In this document: positions 11,378 to 21,444 of the stretch, piece after piece | How positions within the stretch are numbered: the stretch's first letter is position 1 | Layout: every line of letters begins with the position of its first letter | Source: Hypoxylon rubiginosum | Taxonomy: Eukaryota > Ascomycota > Sordariomycetes > Xylariales > Hypoxylaceae | DNA: 64,000 bases | Reading direction: 5' to 3' | NCBI GenBank assembly: GCA_902806565.1 | Contig: CADCXA010000031.1 | Location: 372,001-436,000, forward strand | The notes under the pieces: generated by a model | The model's database searches: none | The model's input: only the letters and a program-made list of their open reading frames with translations | Told to the model about the DNA's origin: nothing | Translations under genes and position numbers: made by a program

Positions 11378-11854
11378 TTAGATCTCTTTGCCATAAATTA
11401 TTCCCTTCGCCGGCCCAGTGTCGTGCTTAGGAGGGTCATTGGTCCACGCGAAGTAAATCTGCTTGATGAAGTTGGATTGGAATCGATCGTATGTGTAGCC
11501 CTTCGTGTTTCTGTCTGCGCCTCCGTAGAAGTTCTTCTCGATATCCGCCTGTGCTGCTGGAAGAAATCTATCTTTATACCATGCAGACTGCTGGGCGTGA
11601 TCCTGGCGAGCAGCCGTCGAATAAAGCGCGGTGTCGTAATTATCATCGACATAGCGATTTCCCTTAGCATCAGTGTAAGGACAAGCGTAGGTGTACCGGT
11701 AGTAGAAATATCCACCAGGCCGGTGCGGCATTCTGAGAGTAACGTGGAAGAAGCGCAAGTGAAATGGCAACGCTGGGTGATAGATATCGCGTATTTGGGG
11801 ATTTGGCAGACGCCTCGAGAAATCGATGAAGATTCTTGGAATTCCAAATGAATT
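11378..11854 (-). CDS. Unrecognised ORF, probably the last exon of a hypothetical gene
   Basis: The frame is open from just after a TAG at 11857-11855 to a stop at 11378 (158 codons); the first ATG inside is at 11731, giving 117 residues. A plausible acceptor (CTCACTAG) lies exactly at the 5' limit, so an upstream exon may exist but I could not identify it. The protein is rich in Tyr, Arg, Pro and His (GGYFYYRYTYACPYTD; YDRFQSNFIKQIYFAW) and has no family match I know. The mixed but consistent composition argues for a real protein or a recent relic. Function unknown. Confidence 0.35.
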   Translation of the reverse strand, partial: NSFGIPRIFIDFSRRLPNPQIRDIYHPALPFHLRFFHVTLRMPHRPGGYFYYRYTYACPYTDAKGNRYVDDNYDTALYSTAARQDHAQQSAWYKDRFLPAAQADIEKNFYGGADRNTKGYTYDRFQSNFIKQIYFAWTNDPPKHDTGPAKGIIYGKEI

Positions 11855-12904
11855 CTAGTGAGGTTATGAACCCGAATTTATGCGTGCCCAAATTTGCATT
11901 TTCACTTTTCCATGCAGGCTCTGCTATCTACAGGCACATGAGCTGAAATGCAGTGTGACAATACAACTCCAATCAGGCAAAGAAATCAAGGGCCATTCTG
12001 TCTTACATGGTCGCTAGTCATGTCGGATGCGTTGGTATATAAGGATTTATTGGCCAGTTAGTGAAATTAAATCATGATATATTGACCTCTTGAGGCGGTC
12101 ATTTAGCCCCCTTTCCCCCGCGCCGTTGAGAAGCTTGCTCGCGCAAATCAACAGCACTGGCTAGGTAGCACTAAGCCAATAATTTACAAGACGGTTCAAA
12201 CCTTTGAGATATAAATAACGGAGACTACGCCTACAACGCAAAAGGTTATACCTAAACTTTTGGATATGAAGGCATTCCTAGCGCAGGCAATCGGTCTAGG
12301 GGTCGTAAATGGACACGGAGATATCTGTAAACACACTATTAGTGGAGTTCACTGTACTCGATCAGTATAAACTCTCTAAGAGTCTTGATTTATAACATGC
12401 AGTCCCGATAATACGTAAGCATGCCTACTATTCTCGTCATCAGAACTACACAATGTCCGGCCTAAAGGCACAGGCTGACGGGAACCATTACCAAGCTACA
12501 ATCGTCTCGAACGAAGGAGGGCTTGAGAACGTTTGAAATTATAATGGCTGGGGGTGAAAGGTGTTGAATTAGAAGATCATCTGCTAGGCTTGAGGTCGTT
12601 AGAGAACAGCCCCTTCGACGCGATCCCGACATGTCTTTTAGTTCGATAACACTTGTATTCGTCAAGAAACGAGAAATCATAACTCCCTAGCTTATTTCGA
12701 ATAATAACGTTGAGTTTTAACATAGAGAGATCGGGATTCGTTCATACTTTCTATATATATGATGCATAGAAGCTGGTTTATCGAGATATTTTCAGAGCAC
12801 ACAAATTACCAATTTGACATCTCAACTTTTTCCACCGCCACTTCTAAGCCAAAGAAAAATATTCCAACCCATAAGTACGTTAAAGCATCTCGCATCTTAA
12901 CGCA
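11855..12904. other. Intergenic with a possible broken small-secreted-protein gene
   Basis: About 1 kb, AT-rich. At 12266-12326 a + strand ATG starts a signal-peptide-like stretch (MKAFLAQAIGLGVVNGHGDI) followed by GTAAAC, and a second coherent segment (NYTMSGLKAQADGNHYQATI) begins after an AG near 12449. I could not join the two in a consistent phase, so a decayed secreted-protein gene is possible but unproven. The rest holds nothing I can support. Confidence 0.2.
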
Positions 12905-13411
12905 ATGTTTTTTAAGTTTGTATTCCTGATTTTACTACTCGGCATTGCCTGGAACGCAGTGCGCCTAAATGCGTTGGCAACAGACGAATTTGATGGCCTC
13001 TGGCCAGGCGAGCGATTCCAGTCTCATCATCAGACTACGGCGCCGCCTGTCTTGTTTAAATCCCGACCGATGGTGGAACGTCTAGACGCCTATAAGGTTC
13101 TAGGTCTCCCTGATCTTGCCTCCGATGACGAAATTAGGCAAGCGTACCGCCAGCAACTCAAAGTGTACCAACTCAATATGATGAGGCCTCTCTATAGGGG
13201 AGCTAGAGAGGAAGCGAATGCAATGTTGGCTGAGGTAAAGGAAGCGTACGAAATCCTTACAACTAAAAAGCGCTGCCTCTACGATTTAGGGTTCCACATG
13301 GATAAAAAACGTTACGAAGAGTGCGCCAACGCTTGGATAATAAAGAATCACCAAGAGGCTTTAAAACGAATGAAGAAGAATGAAGGCAAAAGGGGAGGGA
13401 AGAGACACTGA
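12905..13411 (+). CDS. J-domain-like membrane-anchored protein lacking HPD
   Basis: Single exon, 168 residues. Residues 1-18 (MFFKFVFLILLLGIAWNA) form a signal anchor. Residues 60-130 align with a DnaJ domain: DAYKVLGLPDLASDDEIRQAYRQQ (helices I-II) and AREEANAMLAEVKEAYEILTTKKRCLYDLGF (helix III and the terminal YD.GF). The loop that should carry His-Pro-Asp, needed to stimulate Hsp70 ATPase, reads VYQLNMMRP instead. The C-terminus is a basic Lys-rich tail. It is therefore a J-like protein in the ER or another membrane that probably does not activate Hsp70 in the usual way. Alone in its region; no operon-like context. Confidence 0.7.
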   Translation: MFFKFVFLILLLGIAWNAVRLNALATDEFDGLWPGERFQSHHQTTAPPVLFKSRPMVERLDAYKVLGLPDLASDDEIRQAYRQQLKVYQLNMMRPLYRGAREEANAMLAEVKEAYEILTTKKRCLYDLGFHMDKKRYEECANAWIIKNHQEALKRMKKNEGKRGGKRH

Positions 13412-13883
13412 AGGAGAAAATGACAAAGCTGCGCCGCTTGATCTAGGAAGGTTTGTCGACTACCTGGGATTTGTTTATTCGAATTCTCCATTCACTTGGC
13501 TCTCTGTAGTCTGCTTAGTTGGTTATAATCCTTGAGGATTCTTTAGAAATACTCTAGTTTCAATGTTTATTAATCATGCACCTATAAATGATTTGACCCC
13601 CCTTTAAACCCAGCATTAGTGACCTTGATAATAATATGTATAATAAACAACTATAAGCTCGGTGTTTGTTCTCGAGAACGAACACCGAAACAGAAGCCGA
13701 AATCCGTTAGTTGCGCTTAGGTACCTGTATAGTAGGTAAGCATACGTCCTTTGCGTGGATCTAATGGAGTCCTCTCCACTGCTCACAGGTAGTTATTTAA
13801 ACATTGGACGGGTCAAAAGATTTTCGAGGCTTTGTCCAAAACTCCCTTAGACTTTCTTTGTTAAAGACACAGGTATTTCAACA
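13412..13883. other. Intergenic with a 28-base palindrome
   Basis: About 470 bases, AT-rich, containing the palindrome at 13660-13687 listed separately. No coding signal. Confidence 0.4.
13660..13687. repeat. 28-base near-perfect palindrome
   Basis: Two 14-base arms, cggtgtttgttctc and gagaacgaacaccg, meet without a spacer; the single mismatch is T against G, a wobble in RNA. It lies 250 bases after the J-like gene and could be a strong hairpin or a dimer-binding site. Which one cannot be told. Confidence 0.5.
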
Positions 13884-14911
13884 ATGGCTGACTCTTCCAC
13901 AGACTTCCAGCAGTATGACTCGTCGACGTTCGTATGTAACATCCAGAGTTCCTTTTCCCCCTTTCCAGTGCCATTTCTGCTCGCTTGGGAGTAATTACTC
14001 CGAGCATTAAACGAGCCAACCCCTTTCATAAAAAAGCAATTACTGACTCCTATTGTTATAGCGGGTTGCACCAGCGAGGAACTTCAGGACCTCTGCCCGC
14101 CTTCATCTGCAGCACACCCTGTTCCAGAACATCATCGGCCACCTCCTAGAGCCGCGTGTATCTCGGGCTCCAAGCAGTTGCTCAAGGTCGCCGACCTCGG
14201 CTGCGGCAACGGCGTCTGGTTGAGCGACCTCCACGACGAGCTCTCCCGCAAGGGCGTATCGGCCAAGCTGGACGGCTACGACGTCAACCCCATCAACTTC
14301 CCGGCGCCCGCCCACCTCCCGTCGTCGGTGACGCTGGGGAAGCTCGACATCCTGGCCCGGCCGCTGCCCGAGGAGATGCTGGGCGCCTACGGCGTCGTCC
14401 ACGTGCGGGCTTTCGTCAGCAGCGTCGTCAGCGGGAACCTCGAGCCCCTCTGTCCACCGCGCTCGCCCTGCTGAAGCCGGGAGGCTGGCTGCAGTGGGAG
14501 GAGTCGCGGGCCGACACGTACTTCGTGGAGTCGCCGTCGTCGCCCAGGACGTCCATGATCGCGTGCCGCACCATCGTGCAGATCCTCGAGGCAGGCGGCA
14601 AGGCGCGGGGTTCCACTTTTGAATTCCTGGCGGACCTAGACCGACTAGTCAAAGAGCACGGCGGGTTTAAGGACGTGAGCGTGCGGGCAGTCGATACGCG
14701 GAGGCAGGACTGGAAGTCGTCGACCGAGGATTACCTCATGGTCTGGGAGGAGCTCGCGGTGTTCTTCCCGCCCAAGGCGAAGCAGCCGCAGGCGCCGCTG
14801 ACGCGGGAGTCGTGGGTCGAGCTGTTTGCGAAGGCGGTCGCCGAGACGGAGCAGGGCGTTGCGGTGCACCACGGCAAGGTCGTGACTGCTATCAGTCGCA
14901 AAGCTGCTTAG
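13884..14911 (+). pseudogene. Class I SAM-dependent methyltransferase with two frame breaks
   Basis: Exon 1 (13884-13931, MADSSTDFQQYDSSTF) and an intron 13932-14061 (GTATGT...TATAG) lead into RVAPARNFRTSARLHLQH in one frame. The SAM motif I (KVADLGCGNGVWLSDL, about 14182) lies in a second frame, and the C-terminal half (LKPGGWLQWEES, about 14470, to the stop at 14909) in a third. Each switch is equivalent to one missing base, around 14140-14170 and near 14448, the latter in a run of C. No splice sites explain them. The rest is intact for a LaeA/UbiE-like methyltransferase of about 280 residues. Either two real deletions killed the gene or the assembly has two homopolymer errors. Very GC-rich. 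Confidence 0.65.
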
Positions 14912-15226
14912 AGGGTACCTACCTCCTAATGTAACATTTTACTGAGATACAGACGGATTCCAGTTACAGATAGCTCACCTACCTTACTACGGCCTATGCA
15001 GTACAGATTAGAATGTCGTATTGACTGTTTGGTTTATTTAAATGTTGCCATGGCGACTTTTAACAAGTCCTTATACCCCTGCTGCCCACTGGGAGGATGC
15101 AAAGGATCGTGGGATGACGTAGGGGGCTAGGGGGGAGAGGGGGCTATGTCCATCAGCCTTTTAATTCGTATATATTGTACGCTTATCCCCCCCAAGCCTT
15201 CTTCAATCCGTCAGCAATCCTTCGCA
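14912..15226. promoter_or_regulatory. Intergenic/promoter with TATA-like box
   Basis: About 315 bases. The sequence gtatatatt at 15169-15177, about 50 bases before the chosen ATG of the next gene, fits a TATA box. Because it lies downstream of the first in-frame ATG (15146), it supports starting that gene at 15227. Confidence 0.35.
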
Positions 15227-16381
15227 ATGGGCTTTACAATGAGGAACAGCCGTGTTCGGCACCTAGCCATGCGTTCGGTTCTAATCACTTTGCTCCACCA
15301 AGTAGGAGTCGTCGGTGCGGTCAGCATCCCGGAGCCTACGGGTCCGTATCACGTCTCAACCTCTACACATATGATTGAACACTTCAACCCGAACGATCCC
15401 CTAGCTCCGAACAACGTGAGCACGGCGTTCCTCGCCACTATTTTCTACCCCACGCTCCAGAAGCCGGCGTGCAAGCCGCAGCCGTACTTGAACCCCGAGA
15501 CGGCGGCGTACTACGAGAAATCCTGGAATTATTTGCCTGGACTCCTCGCGTCGATTACTTCGACGCTGCAGCACGACGCGCCCTTCCTCGAGGGCCCGGC
15601 GGGCAAGTCTCCCTACCCGACCATCCTCTTCGGACCGGGGGGCGTCGGCCCGCCGGTCGAGGGTAGTACTATAATGCTCTCCGAGCTCGCGTCGTACGGC
15701 TACACCGTCGTCGGCCTGGATCACCCGTTCGAGCAGCCCTTCCTCCGGTTCCCGAACGGCACGGGGGTCTACGGCGTCGACGTGGATTACAGCGACATCC
15801 CGCTCTTAGACGCGATCTACGAGACGCGCCTGGTGGACAATACCGTGTTCCTCGAGTACTTCCCGGAATTGGTTCGGAAGCTCAACGCGCCGATTAATAC
15901 CACCCATATTGGCTCTCTCGGATATTCGCTAGGAGGTGCGGCGGCGCTGGGTTCGATGTACGGCGACGATCGTCTGGTCTCCGGATTCAACCTAGACGGT
16001 AGTCTGTATGCTAGATTGAACAGCACGAACGCTGATATAGGAAAGCCGGTGCTTATGCTAGGGAGTGAATTTCACCACACCGGTGGCGAAATAACCGACA
16101 TTACGTGGACGACGTTTTTTTCACATCAGTCGGGATATGTCAGGGAGATGTCAATAAAAGGAACGATGCATCATGACCTTTGCGACGACACGTTTTGGAA
16201 GACGATCGAAGGTGATGATCCGACGACGGGGCCGATCGATGGTCATCGCCTAGTGAAGGTCCTGAACGCGTATATCAAGGCGTTCTTTGACTTTACGTTG
16301 TTAGGCCAAAACTCGCCTATTTTGGACGGGCCATCTCCGGATTGGCCTGAAGTGGTGTTTTACGACCTTTCTAACTCTTAG
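15227..16381 (+). CDS. Secreted PAF-acetylhydrolase-like (plasma/isoform II family) esterase
   Basis: Single exon; 384 residues from ATG 15227, or 411 from 15146. The later start begins a signal peptide (RSVLITLLHQVGVVGAVS). The enzyme has the PAF-AH II pattern: FLATIFYPT, YPTILFGPGGVGPP, the nucleophile elbow LGYSLGGAA (Ser about 234), the acid in GFNLDGS (about 257) and the His in KGTMHHDLCD (about 315). Such fungal enzymes hydrolyse short acyl or oxidised phospholipid esters, or other esters, outside the cell. Several N-x-S/T sites agree with secretion. It stands 150 bases from the 3' end of the type-B carboxylesterase gene in tail-to-tail orientation. Confidence 0.85.
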   Translation: MGFTMRNSRVRHLAMRSVLITLLHQVGVVGAVSIPEPTGPYHVSTSTHMIEHFNPNDPLAPNNVSTAFLATIFYPTLQKPACKPQPYLNPETAAYYEKSWNYLPGLLASITSTLQHDAPFLEGPAGKSPYPTILFGPGGVGPPVEGSTIMLSELASYGYTVVGLDHPFEQPFLRFPNGTGVYGVDVDYSDIPLLDAIYETRLVDNTVFLEYFPELVRKLNAPINTTHIGSLGYSLGGAAALGSMYGDDRLVSGFNLDGSLYARLNSTNADIGKPVLMLGSEFHHTGGEITDITWTTFFSHQSGYVREMSIKGTMHHDLCDDTFWKTIEGDDPTTGPIDGHRLVKVLNAYIKAFFDFTLLGQNSPILDGPSPDWPEVVFYDLSNS

Positions 16382-16526
16382 TAGCCTATGCATATAAGTA
16401 CCTAGGTAGGTAGAAAGAAATGAAGTTACCGTTGCATGGTAGACTCTTCAGGGCAATACTAAAGCTCCAACCACCTATATTTACAGTTCTATCAGCTTTG
16501 TCACACACCCATGCGCCCAGAGCAAC

Positions 16527-18576
16527 TTATGCGTACAAAGCCTGCTGCCACCAAGCACAGCGGACTTTGGACGTGTCGTCCGTGATCAAAGTAGAACCCG
16601 AAGCCTGCATCTTCATCACTCGCGAGGAAGCGCCGTACGTGGGTATGGCCGTCCCGTTGGCAGTAACCGGCACCGAGTTAGTGACGAAGCTCATGATGTA
16701 CTGCTGTAGGCGGTTGGCTACGTCCGTGTTCACGTCGGCCGTTGCCCCGTTCTGGAAGATGTACGGGGTCTCTTCTCCGTGAAGTCCGGGCGGGACTGCG
16801 AACCGGACTGTTTGGTTGGTTAGTTGGCGTCTGCATAGATTTGATGCATAGGCACTTAAGGGTAGGCTGTGAGGTTAAAGAGGCGACTTACTCGCATACG
16901 CACGGTCAGCCATCGCGCTTGCCATGTACCGCGAGTTGCAGGCGATGATGCTGTCCTGTACGGTGACGAGAGCGCGTTGGAACTGGTCCTTGTAGCCGTA
17001 AGTGCCATCGAACACCGCCGGGTAAAGTGTCTTATTGATGGTGCTTATGGCCTCGTCCGATATTGCCGGCATGGATTCACGCAGCATGCTAAGGTAGTCG
17101 TCTGTAGAGTTGATGGTCGGCTTAGTGAAGATAAGACCCTCGAGCGTGTTGTGCGCGACCATGATGGTGAGGTTCTGGTGGAAGGAACCCTCGGCCAAGA
17201 GCTGACCTGGTAAAGCCGGCGAGATGGCACCGTCGACAGTTGGACCGTACAAGGTTCTGCCGTACGGGTCATGGCTATAGATATGCAGGGCATTGGCGGC
17301 GATTAGGGTCTTGCTGGGCAACTTCCGCACTGCCTCTAGAGATGATACGTTGAGCATGTTCATGAAGTCATTGAACGACGCCGTTGGGATATCACTACTG
17401 GGATATGGCATGAAAGCGGTTGAAAACATGATCGCTTGGTTAAAAGCAACGTCCCCGGTACTACCGAAGGATGTGACGTGGTGCATAATAGAGCCTGCAC
17501 CAGCCGACGAGCCCATAACGGTGACGTAGTCCTTGTTTCCGCCAAAGAGGTGGATGTACTTCTGAACCCATTGGAAAGCGAGCCGTTGGTCGTATAGCCC
17601 GGCATTCATTGTTCCGTCGCCTTCGACTTCATCGCTCCCTAACCACCCGAATGCGCCGAGGCGATAGTTAATCGCGACAAAGATGAAGCTTGGGTCACTG
17701 CCGCTGGCTGCCAGGAGGCCTGCAGGGTTGAAATTTCCATAACCCGTTTTCTCACCAGAAGAGTAGCCGCCGCCATGCACCTGTCAGCAACATGTTAGCA
17801 TTAGCGGCACATTTCGTTGGGATAAGGGGCTAGGAATAGAGTGAGAAGGGGTAGAGTAGGGACCTACCCAAATGAGCACTGGCAAACCCGACGTCCTTTG
17901 GGTAAACGCCGACTGTGGCGCAATAACGTCTAGGAATAAGCAATCCTCTGTTGTTCTGGGATCGGTGCTAATATCGGGAGGTGAATCGGGTAGTGAGCTC
18001 ATGGCCGAGTCGTAGTCGAATAACAAGCCTTGTAAATACTTTGGCACGAACTGGGAGTTGATAATGGACCAGTTTCCAGAGGTCTGAGGACAGACACGGC
18101 CGGTCGACCCGTTTGTTACGAGGCAGGTATCCCGTGTCGCGGGCTCGACAGGCTCCCGGAAGCGGAGGTTGCCAACGGGGGCTTCGCTGTACCGGATGTT
18201 GGAGAAGTTGAAGTAGCCACCCGTCTCCTGCGAGATTAGTGAGTTGGCAACATTAGCTACAAGACGCACTCAGATTGAACTTACGTTAAGACTTATTGCT
18301 TGGTGACATTCCTATTTGATGTGTAAGCGGAGTTCTCCATCAAGGTGGCATCGTTTCTCATACGTAACCGAGATCGACAACGGGTAAGGTAGTCGAATTG
18401 GCTGCCGGGCTCGCGGTAGAGCTTGTCATCAGATTCATTGACAGACTCGGGGTCAGGCTAGGAGTCAGACTAACGGCCGTGCTATTATTTCGACCCCATA
18501 TTGCTTTAGCTTGTGTGGCAGACAGGAATAACAGTAGCGCGATCAGTGGTGGAAGAAGGTGCACCTGGGACGACAT
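16527..18576 (-). CDS. Secreted type-B carboxylesterase/lipase
   Basis: Five exons on the minus strand: 18576-18364, 18311-18285, 18227-17868, 17780-16892 and 16807-16527, giving 589 residues. Exon 2 is only 27 bases (ECHQAISLN) and restores the usual DLGY...ETGGYFNFSNIRYSEAPVGNLRF N-terminus. A signal peptide (LIALLLFLSATQA) comes first. The oxyanion motif is VHGGGY (about 201), the nucleophile MGSSAGAG (Ser about 292), and the His is in GLHGEETPY (about 506); AHNTLEG holds the probable acid. The family hydrolyses carboxylic esters, including lipids, mycotoxins and plant esters. A second, different copy sits at 59.7-61.8 kb. The C-terminus ends in WWQQALYA. Confidence 0.9.
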
Positions 18577-18788
18577 ATTGATATGACACGATGTAAATAT
18601 AAATATGTGGAAATAATGATGTTACAAATAAAGAGTGACAACGGTGAGAGTATTGAGTGACAGAGCAAAAGCCGGACGCCTTTCGCGATATTGTAACAAG
18701 TGGCTAGCCGTGAAGAAATGTAGTGCAACATCGCACCGCGGACGCGCTGCCTTGATACATAACCTATTATTAAGCTTCGACTTTCTTC

Positions 18789-19290
18789 TTAACTAATGTC
18801 GCTAAGATGAGCTGGCATAATTGACGGAAGCTTTACTAGCGAGTATTTTGAGACCTCATTGTCATAATGATACAGGAACCCCTGACACGTCGGATCTAAG
18901 ATCTGGGGCTCCTTATAGAGTTTGTATGCTGCTGACTGGGACCCATTAGGAGATAAGAGTTCAGGTGTCGACTCCGACTTGATCGAGACCTCTTGAGAAG
19001 ATATCGCATGGAGATAAGTCGAGGGTGCCGATATAGAGGTAACACCGCAGTAGTTCTTAAACGGGTCATAAGATTCAGACGACGTGAGATGCTGATAAGT
19101 ACAGGCCCGGCCCATCTCGGCATATGGCGCTGCTGGGCTGTTGTTGTGAGGATGTTCTCTGATTCGGGTTGTAGTTAGCAGGACAACCATTTACCTGTCT
19201 TACTCTGCACTGAACGCAGCCATGGTGGGAATTTTTATGAGGCTTCCTACATGGCACCTCCTTAGCAAAATGAGCTTCACTAGTTGATAT
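18789..19290 (-). pseudogene. Truncated Zn2Cys6 transcription factor relic
   Basis: Around 19260-19195 the minus strand reads CRKPHKNSHHGCVQCRVRQ, the first half of a binuclear zinc cluster, followed by GTAAAT and an apparent intron to about 19144. The next frame (19143-18789) gives APYAEMGRACTYQHLTSSES, where only the last cluster Cys (ACTY) remains, so three of six Cys are missing. No in-frame ATG precedes the cluster. After the Ser/Thr-rich linker the frame reaches a DUF3468-like start (FLYHYDNEVSKYSLV) and then stops, so the whole activation domain is absent. I read it as a decayed regulator. Confidence 0.45.
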
Positions 19291-19731
19291 GATGAGAGTG
19301 ACAAATATCTGTCATAGAATCGAACCCTTAGTCGTCCCTGTAGGTGGCCGCCTGGACAGGTCCTAAATTAGCTCGGGCTCCAATTCTCGGGGTTGAAAAC
19401 GTGGGTTATCCTTAAATCCAAGCCTTACTAAGAATCAATGCATGTATACGGAGTATTCATATAAAGCATAAGCTGACTCATACCTCATATTATCGCGTCC
19501 CCGCGTTCGCAACCAACCTGCTTAGGGTTAGGGCCATTTACTTGCGAATTTACTTGCGAAGAGTAAATAATGCACGTTAGGGTCGAGCTACAAGTAAAAT
19601 GCCACGAGGTATTTTGCGACGGTGTTGTAAAGCTTCGCTTATAGCTGGGTACTCATGCGCTCCGCCGCATCATCAAATCGTTCCTCGTCATTGCAAACGC
19701 ATATTGAGGACATGCTCCGGGCCTCCCTTAT
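19291..19731. other. Intergenic, no supported feature
   Basis: About 440 bases with no gene. A short internal near-duplication, acttgcgaatttacttgcgaa, near 19540 is the only regularity. Confidence 0.3.
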
Positions 19732-20407
19732 CTACTCCTTATCGAATATGACGATACAGTTGCCCCGGTCTAGCCTTGCTATAACCCTATGGCCAGGTCT
19801 ACGAAGTATGTAACGGTATAGGTCGATATCTATAAGCTCCAGGCCCACGCCCGGGGCCAGTGCCACGTAGATGCATTCTTCAACGCCCGAGAAGACTTCC
19901 TCGTCGTGCCAAGTGCTGTATTTCAACGCACCACACCTGACGGCACAGCGAAGCGTCTTGCGGCAACCCTCCTTCAGTAAGCCCTCATTGACGTCTTCGA
20001 TCAACATGATCCGTCTGACGCCCTGACATTGTAGCTGAGTTAGACTCGCTGACCTCCAGCCGAAATTGGTCAGGCCGCCAAACGGACCCACGTTCCAGTA
20101 ATAAGTCGAAATAGGGAAGGGCGCCAACGTGTCGAGGTCGAAAAGAAAGATATCGTGCTCAGCGCTAATGTAAGTGTGTCCGCGGCATATTTCGGGAGTG
20201 TCTTTCTTGTTCTCATCCATAACCCTGTCAGCATAGAAGGAGTCGGCAGAATTGTTGGTGTCTTTTTGTAATACCGCTTTCTGGAAGACGGGAAGCCGGA
20301 TAGGGTAAAGATCTTTAGCAACCTTGCGGCTCTCTGACAAGACGCGGAAGTGGTCGCAACTCCTTTGGAAGTAGGGAGAACAAAGTGAATTCTGTCGCTC
20401 CTGGCAT
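19732..20407 (-). pseudogene. Broken 2EXR-domain protein gene
   Basis: From an ATG at 20407 the minus strand reads MPGATEFTLFSLLPKELR, the usual start of fungal 2EXR proteins. The frame then soon stops. In another frame, overlapping from about 20350, it resumes with VLSESRKVAKDLYPIRLPVF, the second 2EXR half (CRESR-like motif), and runs 200 residues to the stop at 19732. The 40-60 residues that normally separate these halves are missing, and no intron fits, so an internal deletion with frame change is the simplest reading. The C-terminal part (GVRRIMLIEDVNEG; CIYVALAPGVGLELID) is well preserved. 2EXR proteins have no known biochemical role. Confidence 0.45.
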
Positions 20408-21444
20408 GATGGCTAAGTAGGTTTGGCCATGAGGCCAACAGTGTTCTCCTTCCTGTCGGGATAGATTTAGAAGGAGGTAGATACGATACAAGATTTCTTT
20501 TCACTCTAAAAATTCTCTATTGTTTGCTGATTGCATTATTACGTAAGGCGCACAACCCCTTTTTCCAACACTACCTAGCAGCCTAGGTACCTACCAAATT
20601 GTACCTACCTGGCTACCTGGTAACATGAAGTTATTCAACTTCCCTTACCTCACTGGTTTCTTTTAGGCACCCTAGGAGTTATTGGCAAGAACTCTCAACT
20701 CCCATCAAGAGAAACATAATGTCTCGATATCTAGACATCCCCGTGCACTCTAATTGGGGGCGATTACCGTCAAAAGACCCAGTTACACGACGATACGAGG
20801 CCAATGAAGTGTTTTATTATGTTGTCGGAATGTACACCAGCTAAAGAATAACCAAGATTGTGTCCTTTTCATACAGCCTTAGGAACAACTAGGTATTTCA
20901 AAAGAAAAGACTGTCAGTTTATTAAATATGTTCCGTTTCCCTCCTTTGGATATTAGAAAGGTAGCGGAGGGGGGTAGACTGTTCGTCCAAGTTCGCTTGG
21001 CAGCTTCGAGCCCCGTTTCATGGAGGGTTTACTATCGTTAGGTATACTGCCTCTGTCAGCTCGAGTCGATCATGTACAAGAGACAGATGGGCTGAAAGAA
21101 TCAACACGTGGACTCCCGATCATGTATCCCTCGTGCTTTTATCTCAGCCCCTATCGGGGCCAATTGCAGACTTATGAATCAGACTATATAATATCATTAC
21201 CATATTAGCTATAGCAAATAATTGCACAGGCATTGTTCCATCTTTGCATGGTTGTGCTCCCGTAAGGACGGTCTGCCGTCGTATATTGACGCCAAGCTCG
21301 AACATGAATGCTAAAAGTGCAGCATAAAAGATGAATTCACAAAGTATGTAATGGGTGTGGCTTGTACTGGCAGACTCGATTCATCGTTTGTCCCGAATGT
21401 ATTGGCCACCTTCCGGACCATGATCATGAACCACGTGTACCCAC
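20408..21444. other. Intergenic, gene-free
   Basis: About 1 kb. It carries tagcagcctaggtacctacc near 20575, one of the scattered palindromic tracts, and otherwise nothing I can support. Confidence 0.35.

Noticed and set aside
11423..11851. 142-residue ORF on the plus strand opposite the unknown 11.4-11.9 kb ORF
   Set aside because: Both strands are open. The minus frame has the more protein-like composition and a splice acceptor at its edge, so only that one was kept.
19300..19370. gaatcgaaccctt looked like a reversed tRNA T-arm
   Set aside because: No stem pairing, anticodon arm or acceptor could be drawn.
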